Of a stretch of 64,000 bases of DNA, positions 25,665 through 34,277 are shown piece after piece (positions within the stretch are counted from its first letter, which is position 1; each line of letters starts with the position of its first letter). The stretch covers positions 124,001 to 188,000 of the forward strand of contig NZ_JAAVVB010000006.1 of assembly GCF_018449775.1 (NCBI RefSeq), given 5' to 3'. The DNA is from Mucilaginibacter sp. dw_454. GTDB lineage: Bacteria; Bacteroidota; Bacteroidia; Sphingobacteriales; Sphingobacteriaceae. The position numbers and the translations under genes were made by a program. Below the pieces are notes generated by a model, which was not told where the DNA came from, searched no databases, and was given only the letters and a program-made list of their open reading frames with translations.

Positions 25665-28124
25665 CTAATTAGCACCCACATTGATCAAATCTGCAAATAC
25701 ACCCGCAGCGGTAACCTCTGCGCCGGCACCCGGACCTTTTACCACTAATGGGCGCTCTTTATAACGGTCGGTGGTGAAAGAAATAATGTTATCACTGCCG
25801 GATAACATATAGAATGGATGGTGTTCATCAACCATTTCTAAAGTAATGGAGGCTTTTCCATTTTCCAGCTTACCAATATATCTGAGTACTTTATTTTCCG
25901 CTTCCGCGCGATCTTTGATGTTGGCGAAAAAAGCGTTTTCGTCTTTCAGCGTCTGGTAAAAATCATCTACTGAGGCTGCATCTAAACTGGCCTGTGGTAG
26001 CATGCTTTGTATAGATACATCGGATGCTTCTAATGCGTAACCCGCATCGCGGGCAAGGATCAGCATTTTGCGCATAAAATCGGTGCCGCGCAGGTCGTCG
26101 CGTGGGTCGGGTTCGGTATAGCCTTTTTCCTGCGCCAGTTTTACGGTGTCGTGGAAGTTAGCATCACCTTTAAAGTTGTTAAATAGGAAGGATATAGTGC
26201 CGGATAATATAGCTTCTATCTTTTGCACCCGGTCTCCGCTATTCATTAAATCTTTTAATGTGCGAATAATAGGCAGACCGGCACCTACATTAGTTTCATA
26301 AAAGAAATCAACCCCGTGCTGGCGTGCAGTATCTCTGAAGATTTTATATTGTTGATACGAAGCCGAGTTACCGATCTTGTTACAGGTAACTATAGATATG
26401 GTCGACTTCAAAACATCCTCATAAAACTCAATGGGTTTGGGGCTGGCGGTGTTGTCAATAAACACACAGTTAGGCAGGTTCATGTTTTTCATTTTGGCTA
26501 TGAAAGCCGACAGATCAGCCTGCTCGCCTGAATGGTCCAGTTCTTCCTCCCATTTACTTAGCGAAACACCATCGGTATTGAAAATCATTTTACGGGTATT
26601 GCTTATGCCCACCACTTTTACCTGGATGCCGTTATTTTCTTCTAAGAAGGCGGTATGGCCATTTAGTTGGGTGAATAATGTCTTGCCTATGTTGCCGGTG
26701 CCCAGGCAAAAGGCGTGTAAGGTCTTGGTGAGCTGCACAAAGAAAGCATCGTGCACTGCATTAAGAGCTTTAGCCAAATCGTGCGACGATACAATAACCG
26801 AAATATTATATTCTGACGATCCCTGTGCAATAGCGCGTACATTAACCCCGTTACGGCCCAGCGAGTGAAATAGTTTTCCGGATACACCCGGGGTCTCTTT
26901 CATGTTCTCGCCTACACACGCCAGTATGGCTAAATCTTTTTCTATTTCCACATGCTCCAGCTTTTTGGCCAGTAACTCCAATTCAAATTCATGTTCTATG
27001 ACTTGTCTTGCGCGCTCGGTGTCGCCCGGCGAAACGGCAAAGGTTATACTATGTTCTGATGAAGATTGGGTAATCAATATCACGTTGATTTGCTCGCGGG
27101 CAAGCAAAGAAAACAGTCTGCCGCTAAAGCCTGATTTACCCACCATACCGCTGCCTTCAACATTTAAAATGCTAATGTTATTGATGGACGATATGCCTTT
27201 AATAGCCAGGTTTGAGGGGCTGCAATGATGCTGAATAACAGTGCCTTCAAATTGGGGTTCGAAAGTGTTTTTGATGACGATGGGGATCTTTTTCAAAAAA
27301 GCCGGGATCATGGTTGGCGGATAGATAACCTTGGCGCCAAAGTAGGATAGCTCCATGGCTTCGGTATAAGTAAGCTCGGGCAAAGAGAATGCTTTTTTCA
27401 CCATGCGCGGGTCGGCGGTCATCATACCGTTCACGTCGGTCCAGATCTGGATCTCTGAGGCATTAAGCGCTGCGCCAAATATGGCTGCGGTATAATCGCT
27501 GCCACCACGGCCCAGGGTAGTGATCTGCCCTTCGTCATTACTGGCTATAAAGCCGGTAACAAACAAGGTTTTACCTTTATTTTCCTGATATAAGCCTTTG
27601 ATCAATTGCTCAGTTAACCCGGTGTTCACTTTAGCCTGACCAAAAGAGCTGTCTGTTTTAATAACTGTCGACGCATCCACAAACTCGGCCGGGAAATACT
27701 GTGCAGCAATCTTACTAATCATCAGCGTCGAACAGCGCTCACCGAAACTGATAATCAGGTCGCGGGTTTTGGCGGTTAGCTCGCGGAGGGTCAACACTCC
27801 CTGCAATAGCTCTTCCAATTGGTTAAAGTTGATTTTTAACCGTGTCAGGGCCGGGTTTTGATCGCGAATTTCCAGCAGCGCTTTAACCACTTCAAAGTGG
27901 CGTTTTTCCAGTTCAGCCAGTTGCTTGGCAAAATCGTTGCCATGGGATGCTTCCTCGGCCATGGCAATAAGCAGGTTGGTTACGCCGCTCATGGCCGATA
28001 ATACAACTACCGGTTTGTCGGCAGTGGCTTGGTTACTTTCGTGTTCCTGTTTAAGAATGTTTAACAGGGCTTGAATACTTTGAGCCGAACCTACGGATGT
28101 TCCGCCAAATTTTAGAATCTTCAT
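25665..28124 (-). CDS. thrA: bifunctional aspartokinase / homoserine dehydrogenase
   Basis: 819 residues. The N-terminal aspartokinase starts MKILKFGGTSVGSAQSI and contains LGRGGSDYTA; two ACT regulatory repeats follow at about 310-450 (GISSINNISILNVEGSGMVG, ILACVGENMKETPGVSGKLF). The C-terminal homoserine dehydrogenase starts at about 465 (CLGTGNIGKTL) and has VTCNKIG and FFYETNVGAGLPII. It catalyses the first and third steps from aspartate to threonine and is probably feedback-inhibited. It is the first structural gene after the leader peptide and attenuator. Confidence 0.97.
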   Translation of the reverse strand: MKILKFGGTSVGSAQSIQALLNILKQEHESNQATADKPVVVLSAMSGVTNLLIAMAEEASHGNDFAKQLAELEKRHFEVVKALLEIRDQNPALTRLKINFNQLEELLQGVLTLRELTAKTRDLIISFGERCSTLMISKIAAQYFPAEFVDASTVIKTDSSFGQAKVNTGLTEQLIKGLYQENKGKTLFVTGFIASNDEGQITTLGRGGSDYTAAIFGAALNASEIQIWTDVNGMMTADPRMVKKAFSLPELTYTEAMELSYFGAKVIYPPTMIPAFLKKIPIVIKNTFEPQFEGTVIQHHCSPSNLAIKGISSINNISILNVEGSGMVGKSGFSGRLFSLLAREQINVILITQSSSEHSITFAVSPGDTERARQVIEHEFELELLAKKLEHVEIEKDLAILACVGENMKETPGVSGKLFHSLGRNGVNVRAIAQGSSEYNISVIVSSHDLAKALNAVHDAFFVQLTKTLHAFCLGTGNIGKTLFTQLNGHTAFLEENNGIQVKVVGISNTRKMIFNTDGVSLSKWEEELDHSGEQADLSAFIAKMKNMNLPNCVFIDNTASPKPIEFYEDVLKSTISIVTCNKIGNSASYQQYKIFRDTARQHGVDFFYETNVGAGLPIIRTLKDLMNSGDRVQKIEAILSGTISFLFNNFKGDANFHDTVKLAQEKGYTEPDPRDDLRGTDFMRKMLILARDAGYALEASDVSIQSMLPQASLDAASVDDFYQTLKDENAFFANIKDRAEAENKVLRYIGKLENGKASITLEMVDEHHPFYMLSGSDNIISFTTDRYKERPLVVKGPGAGAEVTAAGVFADLINVGAN

Positions 28125-28146
28125 TATTGGGGTTATTTAAAACAAA

Positions 28147-28176
28147 AGCGCCTTCCTCTGTGTGGAGGAAGGCGCT
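28147..28176 (-). terminator. attenuator terminator of the thr operon
   Basis: 12-bp perfect stem (AGCGCCTTCCTC / GAGGAAGGCGCT) with a 6-nt loop, followed on the minus strand by TTTGTTTT. It lies 38 nt after the leader peptide stop and 23 nt before the thrA ATG. Confidence 0.93.
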
Positions 28177-28213
28177 CATGTGGTTGTGTTTTTTATGTCT
28201 TTACACCATACGA

Positions 28214-28279
28214 TTATCTTCCTCCGTGGCTATTGCCGGTGGTTGTAATCGTTGTTGATGTGATGTTTGTAATAATCAT
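28214..28279 (-). CDS. thrL: thr operon leader peptide
   Basis: A 21-codon reading frame starting MIITNITSTT and ending GNSHGGR before TAA. Seven of the 21 codons are Thr and four are Ile, packed in the first 14 positions (ITSTTITTT), as in the enterobacterial ThrL. The last codons GGA GGA AGA form the RNA word GGAGGAAG (28225-28218), complementary to CUUCCUCC in the left arm of the terminator (28171-28164). Stalling at Thr or Ile codons would free this word to form an antiterminator; reading to the stop would cover it and let the terminator form. Confidence 0.93.
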   Translation of the reverse strand: MIITNITSTTITTTGNSHGGR

Positions 28280-28292
28280 TTTCTTATGGCAG

Positions 28293-28323
28293 CAAATTAA
28301 ATGCTTAATTTTCTAATAAACAA
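28293..28323 (-). promoter_or_regulatory. probable promoter of the thr operon
   Basis: On the minus strand TTG (28323-28321), 20 bp, then TTAATTTG (28300-28293), one mismatch from TAnnTTTG. Transcription would begin about 7 nt before the leader peptide ATG. Confidence 0.5.
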
Positions 28324-28368
28324 GAATTATTATTTTATTTTTTAGCTACTCTGCAGATTTTGTCAGCT

Positions 28369-29157
28369 TTAACGATAAAGATCACCTTTAAACCGATTTG
28401 CCAACAGTCCTGTTGCCTGCGCTAAATCAAGGTCGGCCACTAAAATACCCGGTTCGCCATAAGGCTGAAAAGCAAGGCACTCGCCCGAAGGGCTAATTAC
28501 CGATGTTGCCGAATCGGGATATTGGAAACTGTAATTAGTGCTGGCAAAGTAAATGGTGTTTTCAATAGACCGCATCAGCATAGCTTTTTCGTAGTAGGGG
28601 TTAGCCATGCTGCCCCATTCAATAGGTGAGTTGCCTTCCTCATCACTCCCCGCACAGTGTGGGTGAAATACAATTTGCGCACCTCTTACCGCTGCCCAAC
28701 GTACCAGCTCCGGGTAACGGAAACCTTCATGGCAGATCACAATACCGAATTTTACCCCGTTAATTTCAAATAGTTTGCGTTCGGTGCCGGGCCTCCAGAT
28801 GTCATCCTCGCTGGGGTCGAGTTGAGTTTTAGCTTGATAACCTTGCAGTTCGCCGTTGGCGGATATTACCCAGGCTACGTTTAGATAGCTTTCGTCTGCG
28901 TACCAATCCATAGGCAATATGATGGCGATTTGATAAGTGGCGGCTATCTGACGCGCGGTAGATAAAGCCGTTTCTAATTGCCGTGCTGTGGCTTTTTCGA
29001 CATTAAATTCTGGATACGGATAACCGGGGATAAACGATTCGGGAAAACAAACGATCTCTGCTTTTTGGATAGCCGCCTCGCTAGCTAGTTTTTCAAGCCA
29101 TTGCAATCCATCTGCTATTGATTTTGGAAAAGAAGGTGTTGCTAACGCGATTTTCAT
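28369..29157 (-). CDS. nitrilase-superfamily carbon-nitrogen hydrolase
   Basis: 262 residues with the complete catalytic triad of the superfamily: Glu40 (VCFPESFIPGYPYPEF), Lys110 (YQAKTQLDPSEDDIW) and Cys142 (FGIVICHEGFRYPELV). These enzymes hydrolyse nitriles or amides, or condense amides. The family branch and substrate cannot be given from sequence. It is a lone gene, about 245 nt from thrA on the same strand but outside the thr attenuator, so probably unrelated to threonine synthesis. It diverges from rsgA. Confidence 0.85.
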   Translation of the reverse strand: MKIALATPSFPKSIADGLQWLEKLASEAAIQKAEIVCFPESFIPGYPYPEFNVEKATARQLETALSTARQIAATYQIAIILPMDWYADESYLNVAWVISANGELQGYQAKTQLDPSEDDIWRPGTERKLFEINGVKFGIVICHEGFRYPELVRWAAVRGAQIVFHPHCAGSDEEGNSPIEWGSMANPYYEKAMLMRSIENTIYFASTNYSFQYPDSATSVISPSGECLAFQPYGEPGILVADLDLAQATGLLANRFKGDLYR

Positions 29158-29252
29158 AAGCGAAAGGGTTATTGCCTTAAAGTTCGGGATTTTTATGCAG
29201 ATGTCGCAGGTAATTTCCCAGCGCTTGGTTAAATTTTTACCTTTACCACAAA

Positions 29253-30173
29253 ATGCAGGGATTAGTCATAAAATCAACCGGAAGCTGGTACCAGGTGCAA
29301 ACACCTGATAAGCAGCGGTACGACTGCCGGATAAAAGGGATCTTCAGAACCAAGGGCATTGTAACGACTAATCCGTTGGCTGTTGGCGACGAGGTAGATT
29401 TTGAACTGGAACCCGAGCAGCAAACCGGTGTGATCACCAACCTGCATCAGCGCAAAAACTATATCATCCGCAAGTCTATCAACCTGTCTAAACAAGGGCA
29501 GATCATTGCCGCCAACCTTGATCAGGCTTTATTGATTGTGACGCTGGCTTCGCCGCGAACCTCGTTGGGGTTTATAGATCGTTTCCTGGTTACCGCCGAG
29601 GCTTATGATATCCCCGCTAAATTGGTTTTTAATAAACTTGATCTGTTTAGCGATGAAGGTTTAGCGATCTTGGCCGATTACAAGTCGGTTTACGAAAATA
29701 TTGGCTATCCGTGTTACGAGGTATCTGCTCTTGAAGGTACCAATATTGAGCAGGTGCAAGCTTTGTTGGCCGATAAGGTTACGTTGATCTCCGGTCACTC
29801 GGGCGTAGGCAAGTCAAGTATGATCAATGCCTTATTACCAAAGTTAGATCTGCGAACCAGCGAGGTATCTGAATGGAGCGACAAAGGCACCCACACCACT
29901 ACCTTTGCCGAAATGTTTGAGCTGCCGCAGGGCGGTTTTATTATAGACACACCGGGTATTCGGGAACTAGGTGTTATCGATATAGAAAAGCAGGAGCTAA
30001 GTCACTTCTTCCCCGAAATGCGCGAGCGCATGCACGATTGCAAATTCAACAACTGCCAGCATATTAACGAGCCAGGCTGTGCCGTTGTAGCTGCTTTAGA
30101 ACGCGGCGAGATCGAGCCATCGCGCTATGATAGTTATCTGAGTATTTATAATGGTAATGATACGCGGGCTTAA
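29253..30173 (+). CDS. rsgA: ribosome small-subunit biogenesis GTPase RsgA
   Basis: 306 residues with an OB-fold start (GLVIKSTGSWYQVQTPDKQR) and a circularly permuted GTPase: G4 (VFNKLD) comes before G1 (SGHSGVGKSSMINALLP) and G3 (IDTPGIRELGV). The C-terminal zinc finger has Cys-x4-Cys-His-x6-Cys (HDCKFNNCQHINEPGCAV). RsgA assists late 30S maturation. A single gene with no operon partner. Confidence 0.97.
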   Translation: MQGLVIKSTGSWYQVQTPDKQRYDCRIKGIFRTKGIVTTNPLAVGDEVDFELEPEQQTGVITNLHQRKNYIIRKSINLSKQGQIIAANLDQALLIVTLASPRTSLGFIDRFLVTAEAYDIPAKLVFNKLDLFSDEGLAILADYKSVYENIGYPCYEVSALEGTNIEQVQALLADKVTLISGHSGVGKSSMINALLPKLDLRTSEVSEWSDKGTHTTTFAEMFELPQGGFIIDTPGIRELGVIDIEKQELSHFFPEMRERMHDCKFNNCQHINEPGCAVVAALERGEIEPSRYDSYLSIYNGNDTRA

Positions 30174-30264
30174 GCTGATATCTGCTCTCTGAATTGCAAT
30201 TTGATTATTGGCCAAAACCAATATCCCTATAAAAGGTTGATCTTTATATCAATAAGCCTGTATT

Positions 30265-31254
30265 ATGAAAAAACGGATCATAGCTCTGCCGTTACTATTA
30301 CTCGTTATGGTGGCATTTTGTACCATGGATAACGGTGCCTGGACATTAATCCCTTCCACCAATACGCCGCCATCGCGCAATGAATGTGGGTTTGCCGCAG
30401 TTAAAGGGAAGATCTATTTAGTGGGTGGCGACGCACCCGCACAGCCGGTCGGGATCTATGATCCGGCAACCTCATCGTGGACTAAAGGGGCTATGGCCCC
30501 ATCTATTATGCACCACTTCCAGGCGGTTGGTTTGGGCGACAAGGTTTATGTGCTTGATGCCTTTTCAGATCGCAATTACCCTAACCAGGTGCCATTGGCA
30601 AATGCGTATGCTTACGATACCAAAACCGATAACTGGCAGGCTTTGGCAGGTTTACCTGAGGGTCGCCGCCGTGGCGGGGCGGGGGCCGCGGTGCATAATG
30701 GCAAACTGTATTTGGTATGCGGTATTCTACATGGGCACCACGACGGCACCAATGGCCTATTTGATGAGTACGACCCCAAAGCCAATACCTGGACCAGCCT
30801 GCCCGACGCGCCGCATATCCGCGACCATAGCATGGCCGTAGTGGTGAAAGATAAATTGTATGCCATAGGCGGGCGCAACACCAGTTTGCACGATGCTGGC
30901 AACTTCATGTCTTTCTTTGATAAGGTGGTGTTAGACGTGGACTGTTACGACTTTAAAACGGGTAAGTGGAGTACGTTACCGGCCAAACTACCCATGGGCA
31001 CCGGCGGCGGCAACTGTGTTAACCTGGATGGCAAGATCTTTTATATAGGCGGCGAACGCGCCACCGGGACCAAACCCAACGGACCGCAAACCGACGTATT
31101 CTACCTTGATCCCGAAACCGATACCCAATGGCATCCCGCGCCAAGCCTAAACAAAGCCCGGAACGGCGTAGGTGCTGCGGTATACAATCACCATATCTAT
31201 ATTGCGGGTGGGGCTAGTGGCGACATTGGTTTGGAACGGTTTGGGTGGCAGTAG
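30265..31254 (+). CDS. exported Kelch-repeat protein
   Basis: 329 residues: signal peptide (MKKRIIALPLLLLVMVAFC) and about six Kelch repeats, each with GG or G-x-x and a Tyr/Trp pattern (KGKIYLVGGDAPAQPVGIYD, DKVYVLDAFSDR, NGKLYLVCGILHGH, KDKLYAIGGRNTSL, DGKIFYIGGERATG, NHHIYIAGGASGD). Six blades make a beta propeller that binds protein or sugar. No catalytic domain is attached, so a binding or sialidase-like role is open. Confidence 0.8.
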   Translation: MKKRIIALPLLLLVMVAFCTMDNGAWTLIPSTNTPPSRNECGFAAVKGKIYLVGGDAPAQPVGIYDPATSSWTKGAMAPSIMHHFQAVGLGDKVYVLDAFSDRNYPNQVPLANAYAYDTKTDNWQALAGLPEGRRRGGAGAAVHNGKLYLVCGILHGHHDGTNGLFDEYDPKANTWTSLPDAPHIRDHSMAVVVKDKLYAIGGRNTSLHDAGNFMSFFDKVVLDVDCYDFKTGKWSTLPAKLPMGTGGGNCVNLDGKIFYIGGERATGTKPNGPQTDVFYLDPETDTQWHPAPSLNKARNGVGAAVYNHHIYIAGGASGDIGLERFGWQ

Positions 31255-31261
31255 CTGCGAC

Positions 31262-31412
31262 GACTGTTTTGTTTCACGTGTGTGTGCAATAGGTGAAACA
31301 AGTGAAACAGATTTTTGCATCAATTAATTGATATACAATGTATTGTAAAAATTGAGTGAAACAAAATGAAACAGTAAAAAGTACTTTTAAGTCATTTTTT
31401 GTTTCACTGAGA
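31262..31412 (-). repeat. GTTTCAC-rich repeat, copy B (inverted)
   Basis: Inverted copy of the repeat at 10233-10384: read on the minus strand it gives GTGAAACAAAAAATGACTTA, AAGTACTTTTTACTGTTTCA, TTTTGTTTCACT, then TTGTTTCACCTATTGC and ACACACACGTGAAACAAAAC. The AT-rich centre differs. Confidence 0.7.
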
Positions 31413-31417
31413 TTTTT

Positions 31418-31474
31418 TGTCATTGCGCGCGAGAATGCAATGTTCGCGATTGCCACGCTACGCTCGCAATGACA
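31418..31474. repeat. REP hairpin next to GTTTCAC copy B
   Basis: TGTCATTGCGCGCGAGAATG, then GCGATTGCCACGCTACGCTC and GCAATGACA. Same family as the REP copies at 23.1 and 47.4 kb. Confidence 0.7.
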
Positions 31475-31534
31475 AAAGAATGTTTTTAAAGCGCTATAAA
31501 GCACTAATTTTCTCCAAAAAAGCTTTAAATCATT

Positions 31535-33154
31535 TTAATCGCCCAATAAAGCTTTTAAGTTATCCAGTGTATCCGCTTCTTCTTTTGGTTTGTCGTGGCG
31601 CCAGCGGAGGATGCGGGGGAAACGGAGGGCGATGCCCGATTTATGTCTGGTAGACCGGTTAATGCCTTCAAAGCCTATTTCGAAAACCAGTTCCGGTTTT
31701 ACCGTGCGTACTGGTCCGAATTTCTCCAGCGTATTGCGCTTCACAAAATAATCGACCTTGTTAATCTCAGCATCGGTTAAACCTGAGTAGGCTTTGGCGA
31801 AAGGGACCAGCTTATCTCCGTCCCAAACTGCAAAAGTGTAATCTGTGTACAGATCGGCGCGGCGGCCGTGACCCTTTTGAGCGTAGATCATTACCGCATC
31901 GACCGACAGCGGATCGATCTTCCATTTCCACCAGTCGCCGCGCTTGCGGCCAACCTGGTAGGTAGCGCTTTTGCGTTTCAGCATAATGCCTTCGGCAACC
32001 ATCGCTCTTGATTGCGTGCGGACAGTCGCCAGATCATCCCAACTATCAAAATCAATCAATGCCGAGATCCTAAAGATCTCTGGGAAATTGGTGGCCGATT
32101 GTAACTGCTCCAAAATGAGCCTGCGTTCGCTTTGCGTTTTGGTGCGGATGTCCTCGCCGGCGTATTCCAGGCAGTCGTAGGCGATCAATGCTACTGGGCT
32201 TTCTTCCAGGATCTTTTTACTCAAATTCTTACGACCGATACGTGTTTGCAAAACATTAAATGGCATGGGTAATCCGTTTTGAAAACTTAGTATTTCGCCA
32301 TCCAGCACCGTACCATCGGGCAGATCGTTTAGAAAGGGATGCAGTTCCGGGAACTTTTCCGTCGCCAAATCCTCGCCGCGGCTCCAGATAAAGATCTTGC
32401 CTTCGCGCTTAATCAACTGTGCGCGAATACCGTCCCATTTCCACTCGGCCTGCCAATCAGCGGCATCGCCTAAAGCACTTTTTAAATCATCTGCCGACTT
32501 ATGCACTTCCGAGGTCTCCTGGATAGGGTAAGCCAAAAAGAAAGGGTAAGGGCGCGATATATCATCGGCAGCGCCTTGCTCCTGGATCAGTTGCTCATAA
32601 GTATATGTTTCAGGCACCCAGTTGCCCATAATGCGGTGGGTAAGCGTGGCTGCGTCCAACTTGGTAATGTCGGCCAGCGCCTTGATCACCAGGTTTTGAG
32701 ACACCCCGACGCGAAAGCTGCCGGTGAGTAATTTGTTAAACACAAAACGTTCCTGCGTGTCCAGTATCGCCCATGAGTCAATAAGCCAGAGCTTGCGTTC
32801 TTCTTCGGTCTTGGCGCTTAATTCGTTGAGTTCGCCTATCCAGTCCGTCAGGGTTTTGTTGCTGATGCTCGTGGTATTTTGCGGCATCAGCAGGGCCATG
32901 GTTTCTGCCAGGTCGCCTACCACATGGTAGCTCTCCTCAAATAGCCAGATAGGTATATTGGTGATCTCCGTAGCCCAGGTACGCACCTGTGTAGAATTGA
33001 TAATGCGCTTAGGTTTGCGGCCGGTGAACAGGGCCAGCATGTGCATTTTATCGGTATCGGGTACGCTGTTAAAGTAGTCTTTTAACACCTTAACCTTTTC
33101 GTTGGTTTTGTTGGTCTCGTCTAAAGAGAGGAAAAGTTGGGCGAAGGCTCTCAT
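31535..33154 (-). CDS. ATP-dependent DNA ligase (LigB-like, ligase/exonuclease/helicase set)
   Basis: 539 residues. The N-terminal DNA-binding domain (1-200) precedes the nucleotidyltransferase domain with adenylated Lys239 in the KxDG motif (EWKWDGIRAQL) and downstream motifs (SRGEDLATEKFPEL, DGEILSF, GIMLKRKSATYQVGRK, WWKWKID); an OB fold closes the protein. The start ATGA overlaps the stop of the upstream exonuclease gene, so the two are translationally coupled. In other bacteria this ligase, an MBL exonuclease and an Lhr-like helicase form one conserved DNA repair set; here the helicase lies at 54.5 kb. Confidence 0.93.
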   Translation of the reverse strand: MRAFAQLFLSLDETNKTNEKVKVLKDYFNSVPDTDKMHMLALFTGRKPKRIINSTQVRTWATEITNIPIWLFEESYHVVGDLAETMALLMPQNTTSISNKTLTDWIGELNELSAKTEEERKLWLIDSWAILDTQERFVFNKLLTGSFRVGVSQNLVIKALADITKLDAATLTHRIMGNWVPETYTYEQLIQEQGAADDISRPYPFFLAYPIQETSEVHKSADDLKSALGDAADWQAEWKWDGIRAQLIKREGKIFIWSRGEDLATEKFPELHPFLNDLPDGTVLDGEILSFQNGLPMPFNVLQTRIGRKNLSKKILEESPVALIAYDCLEYAGEDIRTKTQSERRLILEQLQSATNFPEIFRISALIDFDSWDDLATVRTQSRAMVAEGIMLKRKSATYQVGRKRGDWWKWKIDPLSVDAVMIYAQKGHGRRADLYTDYTFAVWDGDKLVPFAKAYSGLTDAEINKVDYFVKRNTLEKFGPVRTVKPELVFEIGFEGINRSTRHKSGIALRFPRILRWRHDKPKEEADTLDNLKALLGD

Positions 33155-34233
33155 GAGTTCACCCCCTCTCCCTCTCCCCGGCCCTCTCCAAAGGAGAGGG
33201 AGCTATCGGCGACCGGTTCTTCAGATGGCACCGATTCCAGCGCCTCATCATCACCATATAAAGTATGTACCTCATGTGCGTCAAAACCAATCTCGTTTAA
33301 ATAACGCGTAAAAGTAGCCGTATAACCGTGCGTCAAATAAACCTTTTCGCAGCCGGTAGCGTCAATGGCGCTCACCAGTCCGTCCCAATCGGCATGGTCC
33401 GAGAGTATAAAACCGCGATCAGCAGCGCGACGGCGCTTGGCGCCGCGGATAGCCATCCAGCCCGAACAATAACCAAAACTATAAGGCTGAAACTTGCGCA
33501 TCCAGGGTGTGCCTACCGATGATGGAGGGGCGATGATAATGCCGTTGCGCACTTCTTCTTTTGGGGTATCTAAGGTTATTCTTTCTGTAGGATTTAGGAT
33601 GACACCATTGCGGCGCAAAGCCTCGTTGGTATTCTCAATTACCCCATGCGTATACACTGTGCCGATAGACAAATCCAAATTTTGTAAAATACGCTGCGCC
33701 TTACCTAACGAGTAACCGACAATAACCGTAGCCACCCCATTATTAGCATTATTGCGCCACCAGTTATTTACCTCGTCAAAAATCTGTACCTGTGGCTTCC
33801 ATTGATAAACCGGCATACCGAAGGTGCATTCTGATATAAAGTGATGGCATTTAACCGGCTCGAATGGCGTGGAGATGCCGTCGTCCTCTGTCTTGTAATC
33901 GCCGGACACTACCCAAACCTCACCCTGGTATTCGACCCGAATCTGCGCCGAGCCTATCACATGTCCCGCAGGAAATAAAGAAATGCTGACGCCGTTTTTG
34001 ACTACGGTTTCGCCATATTCAACGGTTTGCAATTGGATGTCGCCGAGGCGATAATATAATACCTCTCTCGACAGGTGGTGCGCCAGGTAATGCTTGTGCC
34101 CAAAATAGGCGTGGTCGGCATGGGCGTGAGTAATTACGGCATCATCTACCGGTTTCCAGGGGTCAATGTAAAACCTGCCTTTATCGCAGTAAATGCCTTT
34201 ATCTGTAAATTCAAGCAAGGGTTTCTTAGCCAT
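33151..34233 (-). CDS. ligase-associated MBL-fold DNA exonuclease
   Basis: 360 residues from the Met at 34233 (MAKKPLLEFTDKGIYCDKGR). The metallo-beta-lactamase metal site THAHADHAYFGH (HxHxDH) and VSGDYKTEDDG and FILSDHADWDGL show the beta-CASP-like exonuclease of the ligase-associated set. The natural end appears to be near EVHTLYGDD; the last 17-20 residues (SSLSFGEGRGEGEGVNS) are translated repeat sequence, the same repeat end that borders the DUF559 insertion at 56.5 kb. The stop overlaps the ligase ATG. Confidence 0.92.
   Translation of the reverse strand: MAKKPLLEFTDKGIYCDKGRFYIDPWKPVDDAVITHAHADHAYFGHKHYLAHHLSREVLYYRLGDIQLQTVEYGETVVKNGVSISLFPAGHVIGSAQIRVEYQGEVWVVSGDYKTEDDGISTPFEPVKCHHFISECTFGMPVYQWKPQVQIFDEVNNWWRNNANNGVATVIVGYSLGKAQRILQNLDLSIGTVYTHGVIENTNEALRRNGVILNPTERITLDTPKEEVRNGIIIAPPSSVGTPWMRKFQPYSFGYCSGWMAIRGAKRRRAADRGFILSDHADWDGLVSAIDATGCEKVYLTHGYTATFTRYLNEIGFDAHEVHTLYGDDEALESVPSEEPVADSSLSFGEGRGEGEGVNS
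33160..33204. repeat. CCCTCTCC repeat end within the exonuclease gene
   Basis: CCCCCTCTCCCTCTCCCCGG, then CCCTCTCCAAAGGAGAGGG. About 27 bases of it are identical to the repeat that ends at 56998. It provides the exonuclease C-terminus and includes the CCCTCTCC/GGAGAGGG hairpin. Confidence 0.75.
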
Positions 34234-34277
34234 TTTAAGTAAACCAGCGGGAGGGGAATTGGTTTTAACGCAAAATG

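Noticed and set aside
30612..30908. 98-codon antisense frame inside the Kelch gene
   Set aside because: It is a mirror of the Gly-rich Kelch repeats; no independent signals.
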